Positions 45,803 to 54,648 of a stretch of DNA of 64,000 bases are shown piece by piece (position 1 is the first letter of the stretch; each line of letters starts with the position of its first letter). Location of the stretch: assembly GCA_963972195.1 (NCBI GenBank), contig CAXATH010000001.1:248001-312000 (forward strand), read 5' to 3'. The notes beneath the pieces were generated by a model that saw nothing but the letters and a program-made list of their open reading frames with translations, did no database searches and had not been told where the DNA came from. The translations under genes were made by a program, and so were the position numbers. The DNA comes from Litorimonas sp963972195. Its GTDB lineage: Bacteria; Pseudomonadota; Alphaproteobacteria; Caulobacterales; Maricaulaceae.

Positions 45803-45879
45803 TGGTACCGCCTCTTGGTCTCGAACCAAGGACCTCCGGTTCCACAAACCGGCGCTCTAACCAACTGAGCTAAGGCGGC
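45803..45879 (-). tRNA. tRNA-His (GTG)
   Basis: Complete cloverleaf with encoded CCA. Anticodon loop TTGTGGA in the stem CCGGT/ACCGG. The acceptor stem GCCGCCT/AGGCGGT ends in a G1:U72 pair with A73 as discriminator, which is the unusual alphaproteobacterial histidine identity, rather than the G-1:C73 pair of most bacteria. A G does precede position 1 in the DNA, but it would face A73. Confidence 0.97.
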
Positions 45880-45963
45880 CCAACAATGTGGCGGGACACC
45901 TAGCTTAAGGACCCACGCCGTTCAAGTCGTTTTTATAGTCTGATGTGAGCAAATTTGAAAGAC

Positions 45964-46905
45964 TCAGGTGTTTATATTTTGGAATCCCCGAGAGCCCATT
46001 CTTTCCTGACGGACAATATAATCATTCAAGACTTGCGCGCGATTGGCCGGATCAGGGTGAGTTGACATAAACTCTGGCTGACGGGACGGGTTATCCTCTG
46101 CCATCTTCTCCCATAAGCGGACGGCTTGATACGGGTCATATCCGGCCTTGTGCATATAATTGACGCCCAACAAATCCGACTCTGTTTCATGTTTACGCGA
46201 GTAAGGCAGGAGGATACCAATTTGTGAGCCAAGTCCCAAGGCGCTGACGAGCATTTGAGTGTTGCGATTGGCGCCGTCTACACAGGAGCTTCTCTGAGCG
46301 GCTGCCACATTATCGCATTTTCCTGAAAACAGTGAGCTTCCGATAAGTGACCCTCCGAGGACAGCCCCTTGTGAGGCCATTTGCATAGACATTCTTTCAC
46401 GGGCGTGGGACGCGGCGACATGGCCAACCTCGTGCCCCATAATTCCGGCGATCTGATCGTCATTGTCAGTGAAGTCCATCATACCCTTGTAAAATCCGAC
46501 GCGATTTCCCGGCAGAACAAACGCGTTTTTCGTGTCGGAATCGAAAACGGCATAATCCCAAGTCTGATTGGCACGCCCGGCCCCTCTTGAGATACGGCTC
46601 CCAATACTACGCAGACGCTGCGTATAGCGTGGGTCATTTGTCGTCGGCGTTTCCTGTTTGAGGTCCGCCCAAGACGCGGCCGCCATACTGTCCAATGCAT
46701 CTCCGCTCGGCGCGAGGCCTACAAATTGAGAACGGCCTGTCACCGGATTGGTTGTGCAACTGGCCAAAGCTGCGGCGGCACCGCCCCCGGCAAGCGTTTT
46801 GACAAAAGTCCGGCGACCAGGCGCTTGTGCTTTTACTTTAGTGTTTCCCTCTTCGGAAACGCGCTTGTTTACTGAATGAGAGTGGTGGCTATGGTTGAAA
46901 CACAT
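45964..46905 (-). CDS. M48-family metalloprotease lipoprotein (LoiP/YcaL-like)
   Basis: 313 residues. The start ATG follows AGGAGG, and the N-terminus is odd: MCFNHSHHSHSVNKR, a His/Ser-rich piece, before a Tat-like motif GRRTFVKTLAGGG and lipobox LASC. The mature protein is a zinc protease with HEVGH and a downstream Glu in ESDLLGVNYMHKAGYDP. LoiP-type proteases degrade misfolded outer-membrane lipoproteins. The histidine cluster lies outside the predicted mature protein, so a metal role there is speculative. No operon partner. Confidence 0.88.
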   Translation of the reverse strand: MCFNHSHHSHSVNKRVSEEGNTKVKAQAPGRRTFVKTLAGGGAAAALASCTTNPVTGRSQFVGLAPSGDALDSMAAASWADLKQETPTTNDPRYTQRLRSIGSRISRGAGRANQTWDYAVFDSDTKNAFVLPGNRVGFYKGMMDFTDNDDQIAGIMGHEVGHVAASHARERMSMQMASQGAVLGGSLIGSSLFSGKCDNVAAAQRSSCVDGANRNTQMLVSALGLGSQIGILLPYSRKHETESDLLGVNYMHKAGYDPYQAVRLWEKMAEDNPSRQPEFMSTHPDPANRAQVLNDYIVRQERMGSRGFQNINT

Positions 46906-47087
46906 TGTGTTTGTCCTCCTATCGCGACATGTTTTTGACGGCTGAACGAATGCTCTTAACCTATCTTATTTCTGCCAGAGTTTATATTTAAGTTTTGAAT
47001 TAAATCCGCAGCTGTAGGAGGAACGCTTTGTCTTTAAAAACAGTTCCTTCATAAAGGCAAGGTTATCGGCAGGTTCAAGGAGAATTC

Positions 47088-50000
47088 ATGCGTAAACTCA
47101 TCATAGGCATAGGAGTAGTCATCCTGCTCCTCATAGGTGCGTTCATAATTGTTCCCGGCTTCATCCCCTCTGACGTTTACAAACAAAAAATAGAGAGCCA
47201 GCTCTCAAAAGAACTGGGGCGGGACGTGACCATTTCTGGAGATGTTCGCGTTCAGTCTTTTCCGTTGATTCGAGCAAAAACAAATGGCGTCCGTATAGAA
47301 AATTATGAAGGGTTTTCAGAAAAACCCTTTTTGGCCGTAGAAGAACTGGAAGCTCGCATTCGCCTTTTCCCCCTCTTGGCCAAACGGGTCGAAATCGCCG
47401 GTTTCAACCTCATCAAACCTGAAATCTCGCTTGAGCGGCTTGCTGATGGACGGGCGAATTGGGAAAGCCTTGCAGAAAATCAGGAAACAGAGACGATTCC
47501 GGAGCCTGCGACACCTTTTGCGCGGGATGGACGCTTCAACAGTCTCGATCCGCAAATTGAGGCGTTCAATCTCATCGACGGCCAAATTACTTATAGTGAT
47601 GTTGTCTCCGGCAAAAATTATGAAGCTTCCGATATTGACGGTTTCCTATCCCTGCCGGGCTTGTCTGAACCGCTCGAAATGGATCTGAGCCTGACATATC
47701 AGGGGGAACGCGGCGAAATAGATATGACCCTCGACAGCGTTCGGGCCTTTCTTGACGGACAAGAAGCGCCGTTCAAGGCCGACGTCAAAACAGGTTTTGC
47801 CAATATTTCGGCTGACGGTAAATTCCTCGCCTCCCCTGAGATGGATTTTGAACTGGCGCTGGATTCGGAAATCACAGATCCAGAGGCGATTCAGAACCTA
47901 AGCCCCACGGACATTCCTTATCTCGGTTTGCTAAGCAGCCTGAAAGCGAAAGGAAACTTTAGCCAAATCGCGGGCCTTATCAAGGCAAGCGATACCAATA
48001 TCGAAGCCGAGGGCGATGCTTTGAAAGGACGTTTCACCGGTTCCGCAATTCTCGGCGAGACTCCGGTTTTGAACGGTGAAACACGTTTTCAAATCACGAA
48101 CTTCGCAGCGTTGAAGCCCTATTTGCCGGAGGATACGCCTAATCTTGATATGATCCGCTCACTCGCGGGAAAAGCGAGTCTAAGCGGCACGCCAGACGGG
48201 TTTGCCGCCGAGTCAGTAGAACTGGATTTAAGCGGGAATGACTTTTCCGCGAAATTTAACGGCGTAGCAGATTATTCTGACGCCGGAATTACGGCGAACG
48301 GCACATTTGATACCAACGTACAGAATGCCGGAAATCTGGCTAAGGCGGCCGAGGCAGAAAGCCCCTATGCCGCTCTCATTAACACGCTCAATGCGACTGG
48401 CCGCTTAAGTTATTCTCCTGAGGTCATATCCGTGTCAAATTTGGAAGCGACCGCATCCGACGGGGCCGTGAATGGGCGTTACGCGGGCGATATCAGCCTG
48501 GCAGCCACCCCGAAGGCGAATGGGCAGTTTACCCTTGCAATCCCCGACTTTACGAGAGTGGCGCAAACTCTCCCGACTAAATCCCCCTATTCCAATTCGG
48601 TAAAAGCGGTCAAAGCCTCTGGCAACATTAGAACGGAAGGCGAAACCTTTGTCCTCACCGACCTTCAAGCCGCTCTCACTGAGGGTTTAGTGAACGCTAA
48701 CTTTTCTGGCCAAGGGCAATATGCCTTGAACGATAGCCAAGCCCTATCCCTGAACGGAGCGCTCACCAGTGAGATAACAGATGTGAGGGCTTTAGCAGCG
48801 CTAAACGGTACAGAATTATCTCCGGATACCGAGTCCGGGACCATTTATGAGCGATTTACAATTAACGGCGAGATCGCCGGCGTTTCGGATAAGCTGACAC
48901 TTTCCAATGCTGAAATTAGTTTTGACGACATTAGAGGGAGCGGACACATCTCCGCCACTCGGCAAGAACCCCGCCCTCTGATTGAGGGCAAGATTGCTCT
49001 GCAGGGTCTCGATCTGCGCCCTTATATGGCTAGTTACAGCACTCAAAAACCGGAGGGCGAAATTCAGCCCTGGAGCGAAGCCCCTCTAAATTTAGCGCCT
49101 TTCAAATCGGTTGATGCAAATCTCGACGTCACCACTCAGAACGTCATTACTGACAGGCTGAAACTCGGCCAGTCCCAAATGAATGTGACGCTCAGAGACG
49201 GCGTTCTGAAGGCAGACCTTCCGCGGATGGCACTTTACGGCGGGAACGGTAGAATGGAGTTGACCTTTGACGCTTCGAAATCCGTGCCGTCTCTGGCCCT
49301 TACAGCTGGATTGAATGAACTGAACGGCAACAGCTTTCTTTCGGCCATTGCGGGCTTCACCAAAGCGTCTGGCGAAGCGAAAACAGAGTTGTCTATCACG
49401 TCGTCCGGACGCAGCCAGGCGGAGTTGATGAAAGGCCTTAATGGCCAAGGCGGCTTTGGGCTATTCGATGGCCAAATCCAAGGCATTGACGCGACCAAGT
49501 TTTTGACGGGATTAGACGACGCTTTAAAATCCAGAAGCCTGCCATCCGGGATAGGCAGTTCTCAAATGACAAAATTCAGAGATCTGGCCGGGCTGTTCAA
49601 TATTAAGGACGGCGTCGTCAGCCTCGACGAATTCACCCTGGCCGCTATCGGCGTCAGCGCCAGCGGTGCGGGTACGATTGACTTAGGTCAGCAAAAGATG
49701 GACTTTCGATTCCGTCCGAGACTGAGCGGCGAAGACTCTAACAAACTGGGCAGTTTCGGCATTCCCATCCGGTTTGCCGGAGAATTCGGACAAGCCTCCC
49801 CGAGCCTGGACACAGAGTTTTTGAGTAAAGTTGTCGCTGACCGCGCTAAACTAGAAGTCCGGTCCCGTTTGGAAGACGAAGTTCAAGGCTCCGTAGGCGG
49901 CATACTGGGCGGCGTTCTCGGGCGCAACAAAGACCAAGAAAACCCTGCAGCGCAGACCGAAACAGATAGTGAGGTCCAACGGGCCGAAAAATTAGAGACG

Positions 50001-50108
50001 CCTCCTCAGGACGAACCGGAAGCCTCAGAAGAGCAAGAACAAGAGGAGGCCGAAGAAGAGAAAAGTGATATTGAAAAAGCCTTGGGGTCTATTTTTGGAG
50101 ACAGGTAA
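47088..50108 (+). CDS. AsmA-family envelope protein
   Basis: 1006 residues, started by ATG after AAGGAG. An N-terminal membrane helix (about 3-23) is followed by the AsmA N-terminal region (FIPSDVYKQKIESQLSKELG, DVTISGDVRVQ) and a long repetitive beta-rich periplasmic part ending with the typical AsmA C-terminal block (VSASGAGTIDLGQQKMDFRF). The last 70 residues are acidic and low in complexity, QDEPEASEEQEQ. AsmA-like proteins are linked to lipid transport between membranes. A second, larger relative lies at 10-13.5 kb. It stands alone, with 180 bp free upstream and 125 bp downstream. Confidence 0.87.
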   Translation: MRKLIIGIGVVILLLIGAFIIVPGFIPSDVYKQKIESQLSKELGRDVTISGDVRVQSFPLIRAKTNGVRIENYEGFSEKPFLAVEELEARIRLFPLLAKRVEIAGFNLIKPEISLERLADGRANWESLAENQETETIPEPATPFARDGRFNSLDPQIEAFNLIDGQITYSDVVSGKNYEASDIDGFLSLPGLSEPLEMDLSLTYQGERGEIDMTLDSVRAFLDGQEAPFKADVKTGFANISADGKFLASPEMDFELALDSEITDPEAIQNLSPTDIPYLGLLSSLKAKGNFSQIAGLIKASDTNIEAEGDALKGRFTGSAILGETPVLNGETRFQITNFAALKPYLPEDTPNLDMIRSLAGKASLSGTPDGFAAESVELDLSGNDFSAKFNGVADYSDAGITANGTFDTNVQNAGNLAKAAEAESPYAALINTLNATGRLSYSPEVISVSNLEATASDGAVNGRYAGDISLAATPKANGQFTLAIPDFTRVAQTLPTKSPYSNSVKAVKASGNIRTEGETFVLTDLQAALTEGLVNANFSGQGQYALNDSQALSLNGALTSEITDVRALAALNGTELSPDTESGTIYERFTINGEIAGVSDKLTLSNAEISFDDIRGSGHISATRQEPRPLIEGKIALQGLDLRPYMASYSTQKPEGEIQPWSEAPLNLAPFKSVDANLDVTTQNVITDRLKLGQSQMNVTLRDGVLKADLPRMALYGGNGRMELTFDASKSVPSLALTAGLNELNGNSFLSAIAGFTKASGEAKTELSITSSGRSQAELMKGLNGQGGFGLFDGQIQGIDATKFLTGLDDALKSRSLPSGIGSSQMTKFRDLAGLFNIKDGVVSLDEFTLAAIGVSASGAGTIDLGQQKMDFRFRPRLSGEDSNKLGSFGIPIRFAGEFGQASPSLDTEFLSKVVADRAKLEVRSRLEDEVQGSVGGILGGVLGRNKDQENPAAQTETDSEVQRAEKLETPPQDEPEASEEQEQEEAEEEKSDIEKALGSIFGDR

Positions 50109-50233
50109 ATTTGCCTCATATCCGACTCTAAGAGCCTGAGGCGCAAATTCACGCCCGCAGAGAGCAGATTTGCAAGAAGATTTCTCTCTAGTGGCTTATT
50201 AGTCCAACGATATTAACTTAGCTGGGAATTATT

Positions 50234-51094
50234 ATGATTGATGATCCGATTATTGCCTCTCAAACCCCCGCCAAAGATTTCACGATCAATCAGGTTTGGG
50301 ACGCTTATACCGAAGAAGAGCATGGCGTTTGGGACACACTTTATGAACGTCAGGCAGAGCTTTTAAAGGGCCGGACCACGAAAGAATTTTTGGACGGTTT
50401 GAAGAAACTCTCTTTAAGTGAAGGCGGGATTCCGAATCTTGAGGATTTAAACCCAAAATTGGAAGCCCTGACAGGCTGGACTGTGGTCATGGTACCGCAC
50501 CTGGTCCCGGACGATGTATTCTTTGACCACCTGGCCAATCGAAGATTCCCGGCAGGCCGTTTCATTCGAAAGGCGGATCAGCTCGATTACCTTCAGGAAC
50601 CGGACATCTTTCATGATATTTTCGGACATGTACCGCTTCTCACTCAGCCTATCTTTGCCGATTATATGGAAGCCTACGGCAAGGGCGGTTTGCGCTCATT
50701 AGAATATAACGGCCTGAAAAATCTGGCGCGGTTATACTGGTACACGGTTGAATTTGGCCTGATAAACACACCAGAGGGTCTACGCCATTACGGCGCCGGC
50801 ATTGTTTCGTCTTATGGTGAAGCGCAATATAGCCTTGAAAGCCCTTCCCCTCACCGTCTCGAATTTGACCTCATGCGCGTCATGCAAACGGATTATAAAA
50901 TTGATGACTATCAAGATGTCTATTTTGTCATCGATTCGTTTGAGCAATTATTCGAAGCGACGCAGCAGGATTTTGCACCCCTTTATGACAAGCTCTCCAA
51001 AATTTCGGAAAGTCACACGCCCCAAACAATCTTGAAGACGGACAACGTCATTCAACACGGCACGTTAGAGTACAGTCAGGGTAAGTCCTCTTAA
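50234..51094 (+). CDS. phhA: Phenylalanine 4-monooxygenase
   Basis: 286 residues, the usual length of the single-domain bacterial enzyme. Hydroxylates phenylalanine to tyrosine with pterin and oxygen. Iron ligands are visible: two His in HDIFGHVPLL and a Glu in YTVEFGLINTPEGLR. Other family blocks are WTVVMVPHLVPDDVFFDHLA, NRRFPAGRFIRKADQLDYLQ and GIVSSYGEAQYSLES. No regulatory ACT domain. It is followed by the convergent OmpA pair; a bidirectional hairpin stands between them. Confidence 0.96.
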   Translation: MIDDPIIASQTPAKDFTINQVWDAYTEEEHGVWDTLYERQAELLKGRTTKEFLDGLKKLSLSEGGIPNLEDLNPKLEALTGWTVVMVPHLVPDDVFFDHLANRRFPAGRFIRKADQLDYLQEPDIFHDIFGHVPLLTQPIFADYMEAYGKGGLRSLEYNGLKNLARLYWYTVEFGLINTPEGLRHYGAGIVSSYGEAQYSLESPSPHRLEFDLMRVMQTDYKIDDYQDVYFVIDSFEQLFEATQQDFAPLYDKLSKISESHTPQTILKTDNVIQHGTLEYSQGKSS

Positions 51095-51146
51095 AGATTT
51101 TGAGGTAACGCCAGTTCATTCCGAACTAAAACTTACATCAATTACC

Positions 51147-51178
51147 CAAAAAAAAAGCCCGGCTCAAAGCCGGGCTTT
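51147..51178 (-). terminator. Terminator of the first ompA gene, perhaps bidirectional
   Basis: Stem AAGCCCGGCT / AGCCGGGCTT with a CAA loop and a long A/T run on the low side (nine A on plus, T on minus). An almost identical hairpin stands after the second ompA gene, so it belongs to the duplicated unit. It also lies 60 bp after phhA. Confidence 0.9.
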
Positions 51179-51202
51179 CTAATTTTTACTTAGACATAAG
51201 TC

Positions 51203-52531
51203 CTAGTTCATACCGGCGATTGTGCCGAGAGTAACAAGAACTTCAGTGCGGCGGTTAAGCTGCTCTCTGACGCCGTCACCTGTCTCAACGAAAGGCTCAG
51301 TTTCGCCTTTACCTTCAGATGTGATCATATTGGCGTCAACGCCTTGGCGGCCAAGCTCTTCACGGGCGTCGGCTGCGCGGCGCTGTGAAAGACCGAGGTT
51401 ATAAGCCTGTGACCCGGATGTGTCGGTGTGACCAACAACGCGGATGTTCTGAACTGAGCAATACTGACCTACATCCAAGATGCGGTTGATTGTATTGCGT
51501 GTTTCAGCAGACTGACCTTTGTCAAACTCATAATAGATGATTTCTTGACGGTACTCTTCTTCGCAGACGTTGGAAACAACGACAGGACACTGCTCGATTG
51601 TCGGCGCAGTTGATCCGTCAGAACAGACGACAGGCTGAGCCGGACACTCTGAACGGTTAAAGACCATGGAACCATCCCAACATTCGACTTCAGGATCTGG
51701 TTGTGGCTCTGGCGGGCACTGATTGGCGTTGAATACCATGGATCCATCCCAGCAAGACACGTCAGGTGTCGGAGCGGGCGGAGGTGTGGAACCGCCAAAT
51801 TTGAAGCGAAGACCCGTCATAACGGTGTGCGAATTAATATTATCCATCTCAGTGGTAATATCTGTCGTATTGCCCGTCACATTATTGGTCCGAACGCCAC
51901 TTACGGTCAAATCACCGCCATCTTGATATTTATAGTGTGTATCCCACGTCAAATTGTCTGTGAGTGCATAACCTAGGCCAGCGAGAACCTGCCAACCAAA
52001 ATTATTGTCTTTATCATCGATGGCACAATTAAAAGAATCAGTTCCGCTACGAGCGCCAGGACAAGCAGGTGAAGCAATCAATGTCGCACCAGGGGATCCG
52101 ATTGGAGCAGAAGCGAAATCACTCGCTACAGCAGAGACGTCGCCTTGGACGATACCAAGACCTGCACCAACATATGGCTGCAGACTGCCTGTGCTGTTGA
52201 AGTCGTAAATTGCGTTAACCATCAAAGAATTTGTACGCAGTTTTGCGTAGGACTGCGGTAGAGAATCAATTTTACCAAGGTCTGTCCAAAGCGATGATCC
52301 GTCCAATTCTACACGGAAGCCGTTGCCAACTTCATAGCCGAGTCCCAGAGAGTAAGCGGCGTTGCCTTCGCTTTCATTCTCCCCAGCTAATCCGCCATCA
52401 AACTCCGTGTCTGTGTGGACGCCGTAACCTGCGTTACCCCGTAAATACCAACCGCTATCCTGAGCAGTGGCTAATGTAGGGGCGGCCAATATTGCGGCAG
52501 TGGCCGCAGCGAAAAGAAGCTGATGCTTCAT
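51203..52531 (-). CDS. OmpA-family outer membrane protein, copy 1
   Basis: 442 residues. Cleavable signal (MKHQLLFAAATAAILAAPTLATAQDS), N-terminal eight-stranded barrel (to about residue 255), a Cys-rich linker with three units of the form C-W/S-DGS-x7-CP, and a C-terminal OmpA peptidoglycan-binding domain (about 330-440) with YYEFDKGQSAETRNTI and GHTDTSGSQAYNLGLSQRRA. The paralogue downstream is similar everywhere and almost identical in this last domain. Such proteins anchor the outer membrane to the cell wall. A stem-loop stands about 50 bp before the start codon, and a terminator follows the stop. Confidence 0.95.
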   Translation of the reverse strand: MKHQLLFAAATAAILAAPTLATAQDSGWYLRGNAGYGVHTDTEFDGGLAGENESEGNAAYSLGLGYEVGNGFRVELDGSSLWTDLGKIDSLPQSYAKLRTNSLMVNAIYDFNSTGSLQPYVGAGLGIVQGDVSAVASDFASAPIGSPGATLIASPACPGARSGTDSFNCAIDDKDNNFGWQVLAGLGYALTDNLTWDTHYKYQDGGDLTVSGVRTNNVTGNTTDITTEMDNINSHTVMTGLRFKFGGSTPPPAPTPDVSCWDGSMVFNANQCPPEPQPDPEVECWDGSMVFNRSECPAQPVVCSDGSTAPTIEQCPVVVSNVCEEEYRQEIIYYEFDKGQSAETRNTINRILDVGQYCSVQNIRVVGHTDTSGSQAYNLGLSQRRAADAREELGRQGVDANMITSEGKGETEPFVETGDGVREQLNRRTEVLVTLGTIAGMN

Positions 52532-52811
52532 GATAAATTCCTCCGTTTATGGTAAAAACCATAATTCTAATTATTCGTATCACGTTCGATGTGATGACAA
52601 GTCTAATACTTTTATGGCAAAAGTTTGTTCCCTAATAATTTAATCTTTTTGTGGAACTGATTTTGCCGTTCCAATTTAAAAACAGCCAGCCCTCCAAACG
52701 AATCGAAAAACTACCTGCAGTCGGCCAATAGCGCTCCGACAGTCTATATATTGGGAGAAAACTCTCACTGGAAAACGAACAACATCGTTAGGAAAGCCTT
52801 ACAATCACCCA
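52532..52811 (-). other. Intergenic gap between the ompA copies: leader and probable promoter of copy 1
   Basis: A 334-bp AT-rich gap that ends with the terminator of copy 2. Reading on the minus strand towards copy 1, a probable -10 (TATTAG) lies before TTGTC and the 5' hairpin, which would place the RNA start near the hairpin. The remaining half shows no reading frame or repeat. Confidence 0.4.
52579..52595 (-). promoter_or_regulatory. 5' stem-loop of ompA copy 1
   Basis: ATCAC-ATCGAAC-GTGAT on the minus strand, centred 56 bp upstream of the ATG. The paralogue has a differently sequenced stem at the matching place, so a conserved mRNA hairpin is likelier than a protein site. Confidence 0.45.
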
Positions 52812-52841
52812 TAAAAAAAGCCCGGCTCAAAGCCGGGCTTT
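52812..52841 (-). terminator. Terminator of the second ompA gene
   Basis: Same AAGCCCGGCT / AGCCGGGCTT stem and CAA loop as after copy 1, with a seven-T run on the minus strand. It is part of a near-identical 3' unit that also covers the end of both genes. Confidence 0.9.
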
Positions 52842-52865
52842 CTAATTTTTACTTAGACCTAAGTC

Positions 52866-54188
52866 CTAGTTCATGCCGGCGATTGTGCCGAGTGTAACAA
52901 GAACTTCAGTGCGGCGGTTAAGCTGCTCTCTGACGCCGTCACCTGTCTCAACGAAAGGCTCAGTTTCGCCTTTACCTTCAGATGTGATCATATTGGCGTC
53001 AACGCCTTGGCGGCCAAGCTCTTCACGGGCGTCGGCTGCGCGGCGCTGTGAAAGACCGAGGTTATAAGCCTGTGACCCGGATGTGTCGGTGTGACCAACA
53101 ACGCGGATACTCTGAACTGAACAATACTGACCTACATCCAAGATACGGTTGATTGTATTGCGTGTTTCAGCAGACTGACCTTTGTCAAATTCATAGTAGA
53201 TGATTTCTTGACGGTACTCTTCTTCGCAGACGTTCATGACCGGGCACTGCTCAAGTGTTGGTGCAGTTGATCCATCGGAACAAACGACAGGCTGAGCTGG
53301 ACATTCTGCACGGTTGAAGACCATGGAACCGTCCCAGCACTCAACATCGGGCTCTGGCTGTGGCTCTGGCGGGCACTGATTGGCATTGAATACCATGGAT
53401 CCGTCCCAGCAAGACACGTCAGGTGTCGGAGCGGGCGGAGGTGTGGAACCACCAAAGCGATAACGGAAGCCCGTCATGACTGTGTGTGAACCGACATCTT
53501 CCAGATCAGCTACGAACTGAGTAGACAGACCGGATCTGTTATTTGTGCGCGTACCATTGAAGCTGGCTGTTCCGGAATCGAGATATTTATAGTTTGTATC
53601 CCAAGACAGATTGTCTGTGATGGCATAACCAAGACCGGCAAGGATTTGCCAACCAAGATTTGATTCGTCTCCATTTACGGAGCAAACAAATGAATCTGTT
53701 CCGTTACGAAGTCCAGGACACGCTGTTGAAGGAACCAAAGCTACGCCAGGTGTACCAAGGTCGGCAGATGGGAAATCACTTGCGACAGCAGACAGGTTGC
53801 TTTCTACGACACCGACACCGGCGCCTACATATGGCTCCCAACGACCGAAGTCTTCGAAATCATAAATCGCATTGACCATCAAAGAGTTTGTACGAAGCTT
53901 GGCTGATGACTGAGGAAGTGAGTCAATCTTGCCTAGGTCAGTCCAAAGAGATGAACCGTCTAATTCCATGCGCCAGCCATTGCCAAACTCGTAACCGAGG
54001 CCGAGTGAGTAAGCAATATTGCCTTCACTTTCGTTTTCACCGACCATACCATCTGAAAGTTCAGTGTCAGTATGAGTTCCGTAACCTGCGTTACCGCGTA
54101 GGTACCAACCGCTATCTTGAGCGGCAGCGAGCGATGGGGCAGCCATCAATGCGGCGGTTGCCGCGGCAAAAAGAAGCTTGTGCTTCAT
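52866..54188 (-). CDS. OmpA-family outer membrane protein, copy 2
   Basis: 440 residues from the ATG of MKHKLLFAAATAALMAAPSL; an extra six codons upstream are possible but lack a ribosome site. Layout equals copy 1: signal peptide, barrel, Cys-rich C-x-DGS ... CP linker, OmpA domain with GHTDTSGSQAYN. The barrels differ in loop regions (SAVASDFPSADLGTPGVALV here, ASAPIGSPGATLIASPA in copy 1), while the last 215 coding-region bases compared are identical, which points to gene conversion. Each copy has its own hairpin leader and terminator, so they can be expressed independently. Confidence 0.95.
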   Translation of the reverse strand: MKHKLLFAAATAALMAAPSLAAAQDSGWYLRGNAGYGTHTDTELSDGMVGENESEGNIAYSLGLGYEFGNGWRMELDGSSLWTDLGKIDSLPQSSAKLRTNSLMVNAIYDFEDFGRWEPYVGAGVGVVESNLSAVASDFPSADLGTPGVALVPSTACPGLRNGTDSFVCSVNGDESNLGWQILAGLGYAITDNLSWDTNYKYLDSGTASFNGTRTNNRSGLSTQFVADLEDVGSHTVMTGFRYRFGGSTPPPAPTPDVSCWDGSMVFNANQCPPEPQPEPDVECWDGSMVFNRAECPAQPVVCSDGSTAPTLEQCPVMNVCEEEYRQEIIYYEFDKGQSAETRNTINRILDVGQYCSVQSIRVVGHTDTSGSQAYNLGLSQRRAADAREELGRQGVDANMITSEGKGETEPFVETGDGVREQLNRRTEVLVTLGTIAGMN

Positions 54189-54240
54189 GGTATTTTCCTC
54201 CGTCAATGGTCAGAGCCATTTCTGTTAATAATATGACTGT

Positions 54241-54254
54241 ACCGCTTGCGCGGT
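54241..54254 (-). promoter_or_regulatory. 5' stem-loop of ompA copy 2
   Basis: ACCGC-GCAA-GCGGT on the minus strand, centred about 60 bp before the ATG. It matches the position, though not the sequence, of the ATCAC/GTGAT stem of copy 1; flanking bases (TAGA-x-TTGT just upstream) are shared. Confidence 0.45.
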
Positions 54255-54487
54255 TACAAATCTAAAATTGCCTTAACACGAAATGGTTCCGCGTGGCCAC
54301 AAAGGAATAGGACTATTTGTATAAATTTAAAAGGTTTTTTCTAGAAAGTTGCGAAAATGCACCACTTTTCCGGAAAAACGGGGGTATTCTTATCTGGATG
54401 AACAGTTTTCCTAGGAATACTCGCCGACCAAGTCCCTTACGGCGACGGAGACATCTATTAACTAACTTAATAATGTGTGAAGGGATT

Positions 54488-54563
54488 TGGTACGCCCACA
54501 CGGACTCGAACCGTGGACATCCTCATTAAAAGTGAGGCGCTCTACCAACTGAGCTATGGGCGC
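54488..54563 (-). tRNA. tRNA-Lys (TTT)
   Basis: Complete cloverleaf with encoded CCA. Anticodon loop CTTTTAA in the stem CCTCA/TGAGG, T-arm CACGG-TTCGAGT-CCGTG. Acceptor stem GCGCCCA/TGGGCGT with a G1:U72 wobble and A73. Confidence 0.97.
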
Positions 54564-54648
54564 TTTCCAAAGCGTGGCTTACCTATGCGGGGCGGTTTTG
54601 ACAGTCAAGCCCCAAACTGTGGGATATGGCTGACTATCTCAGTAAAAC

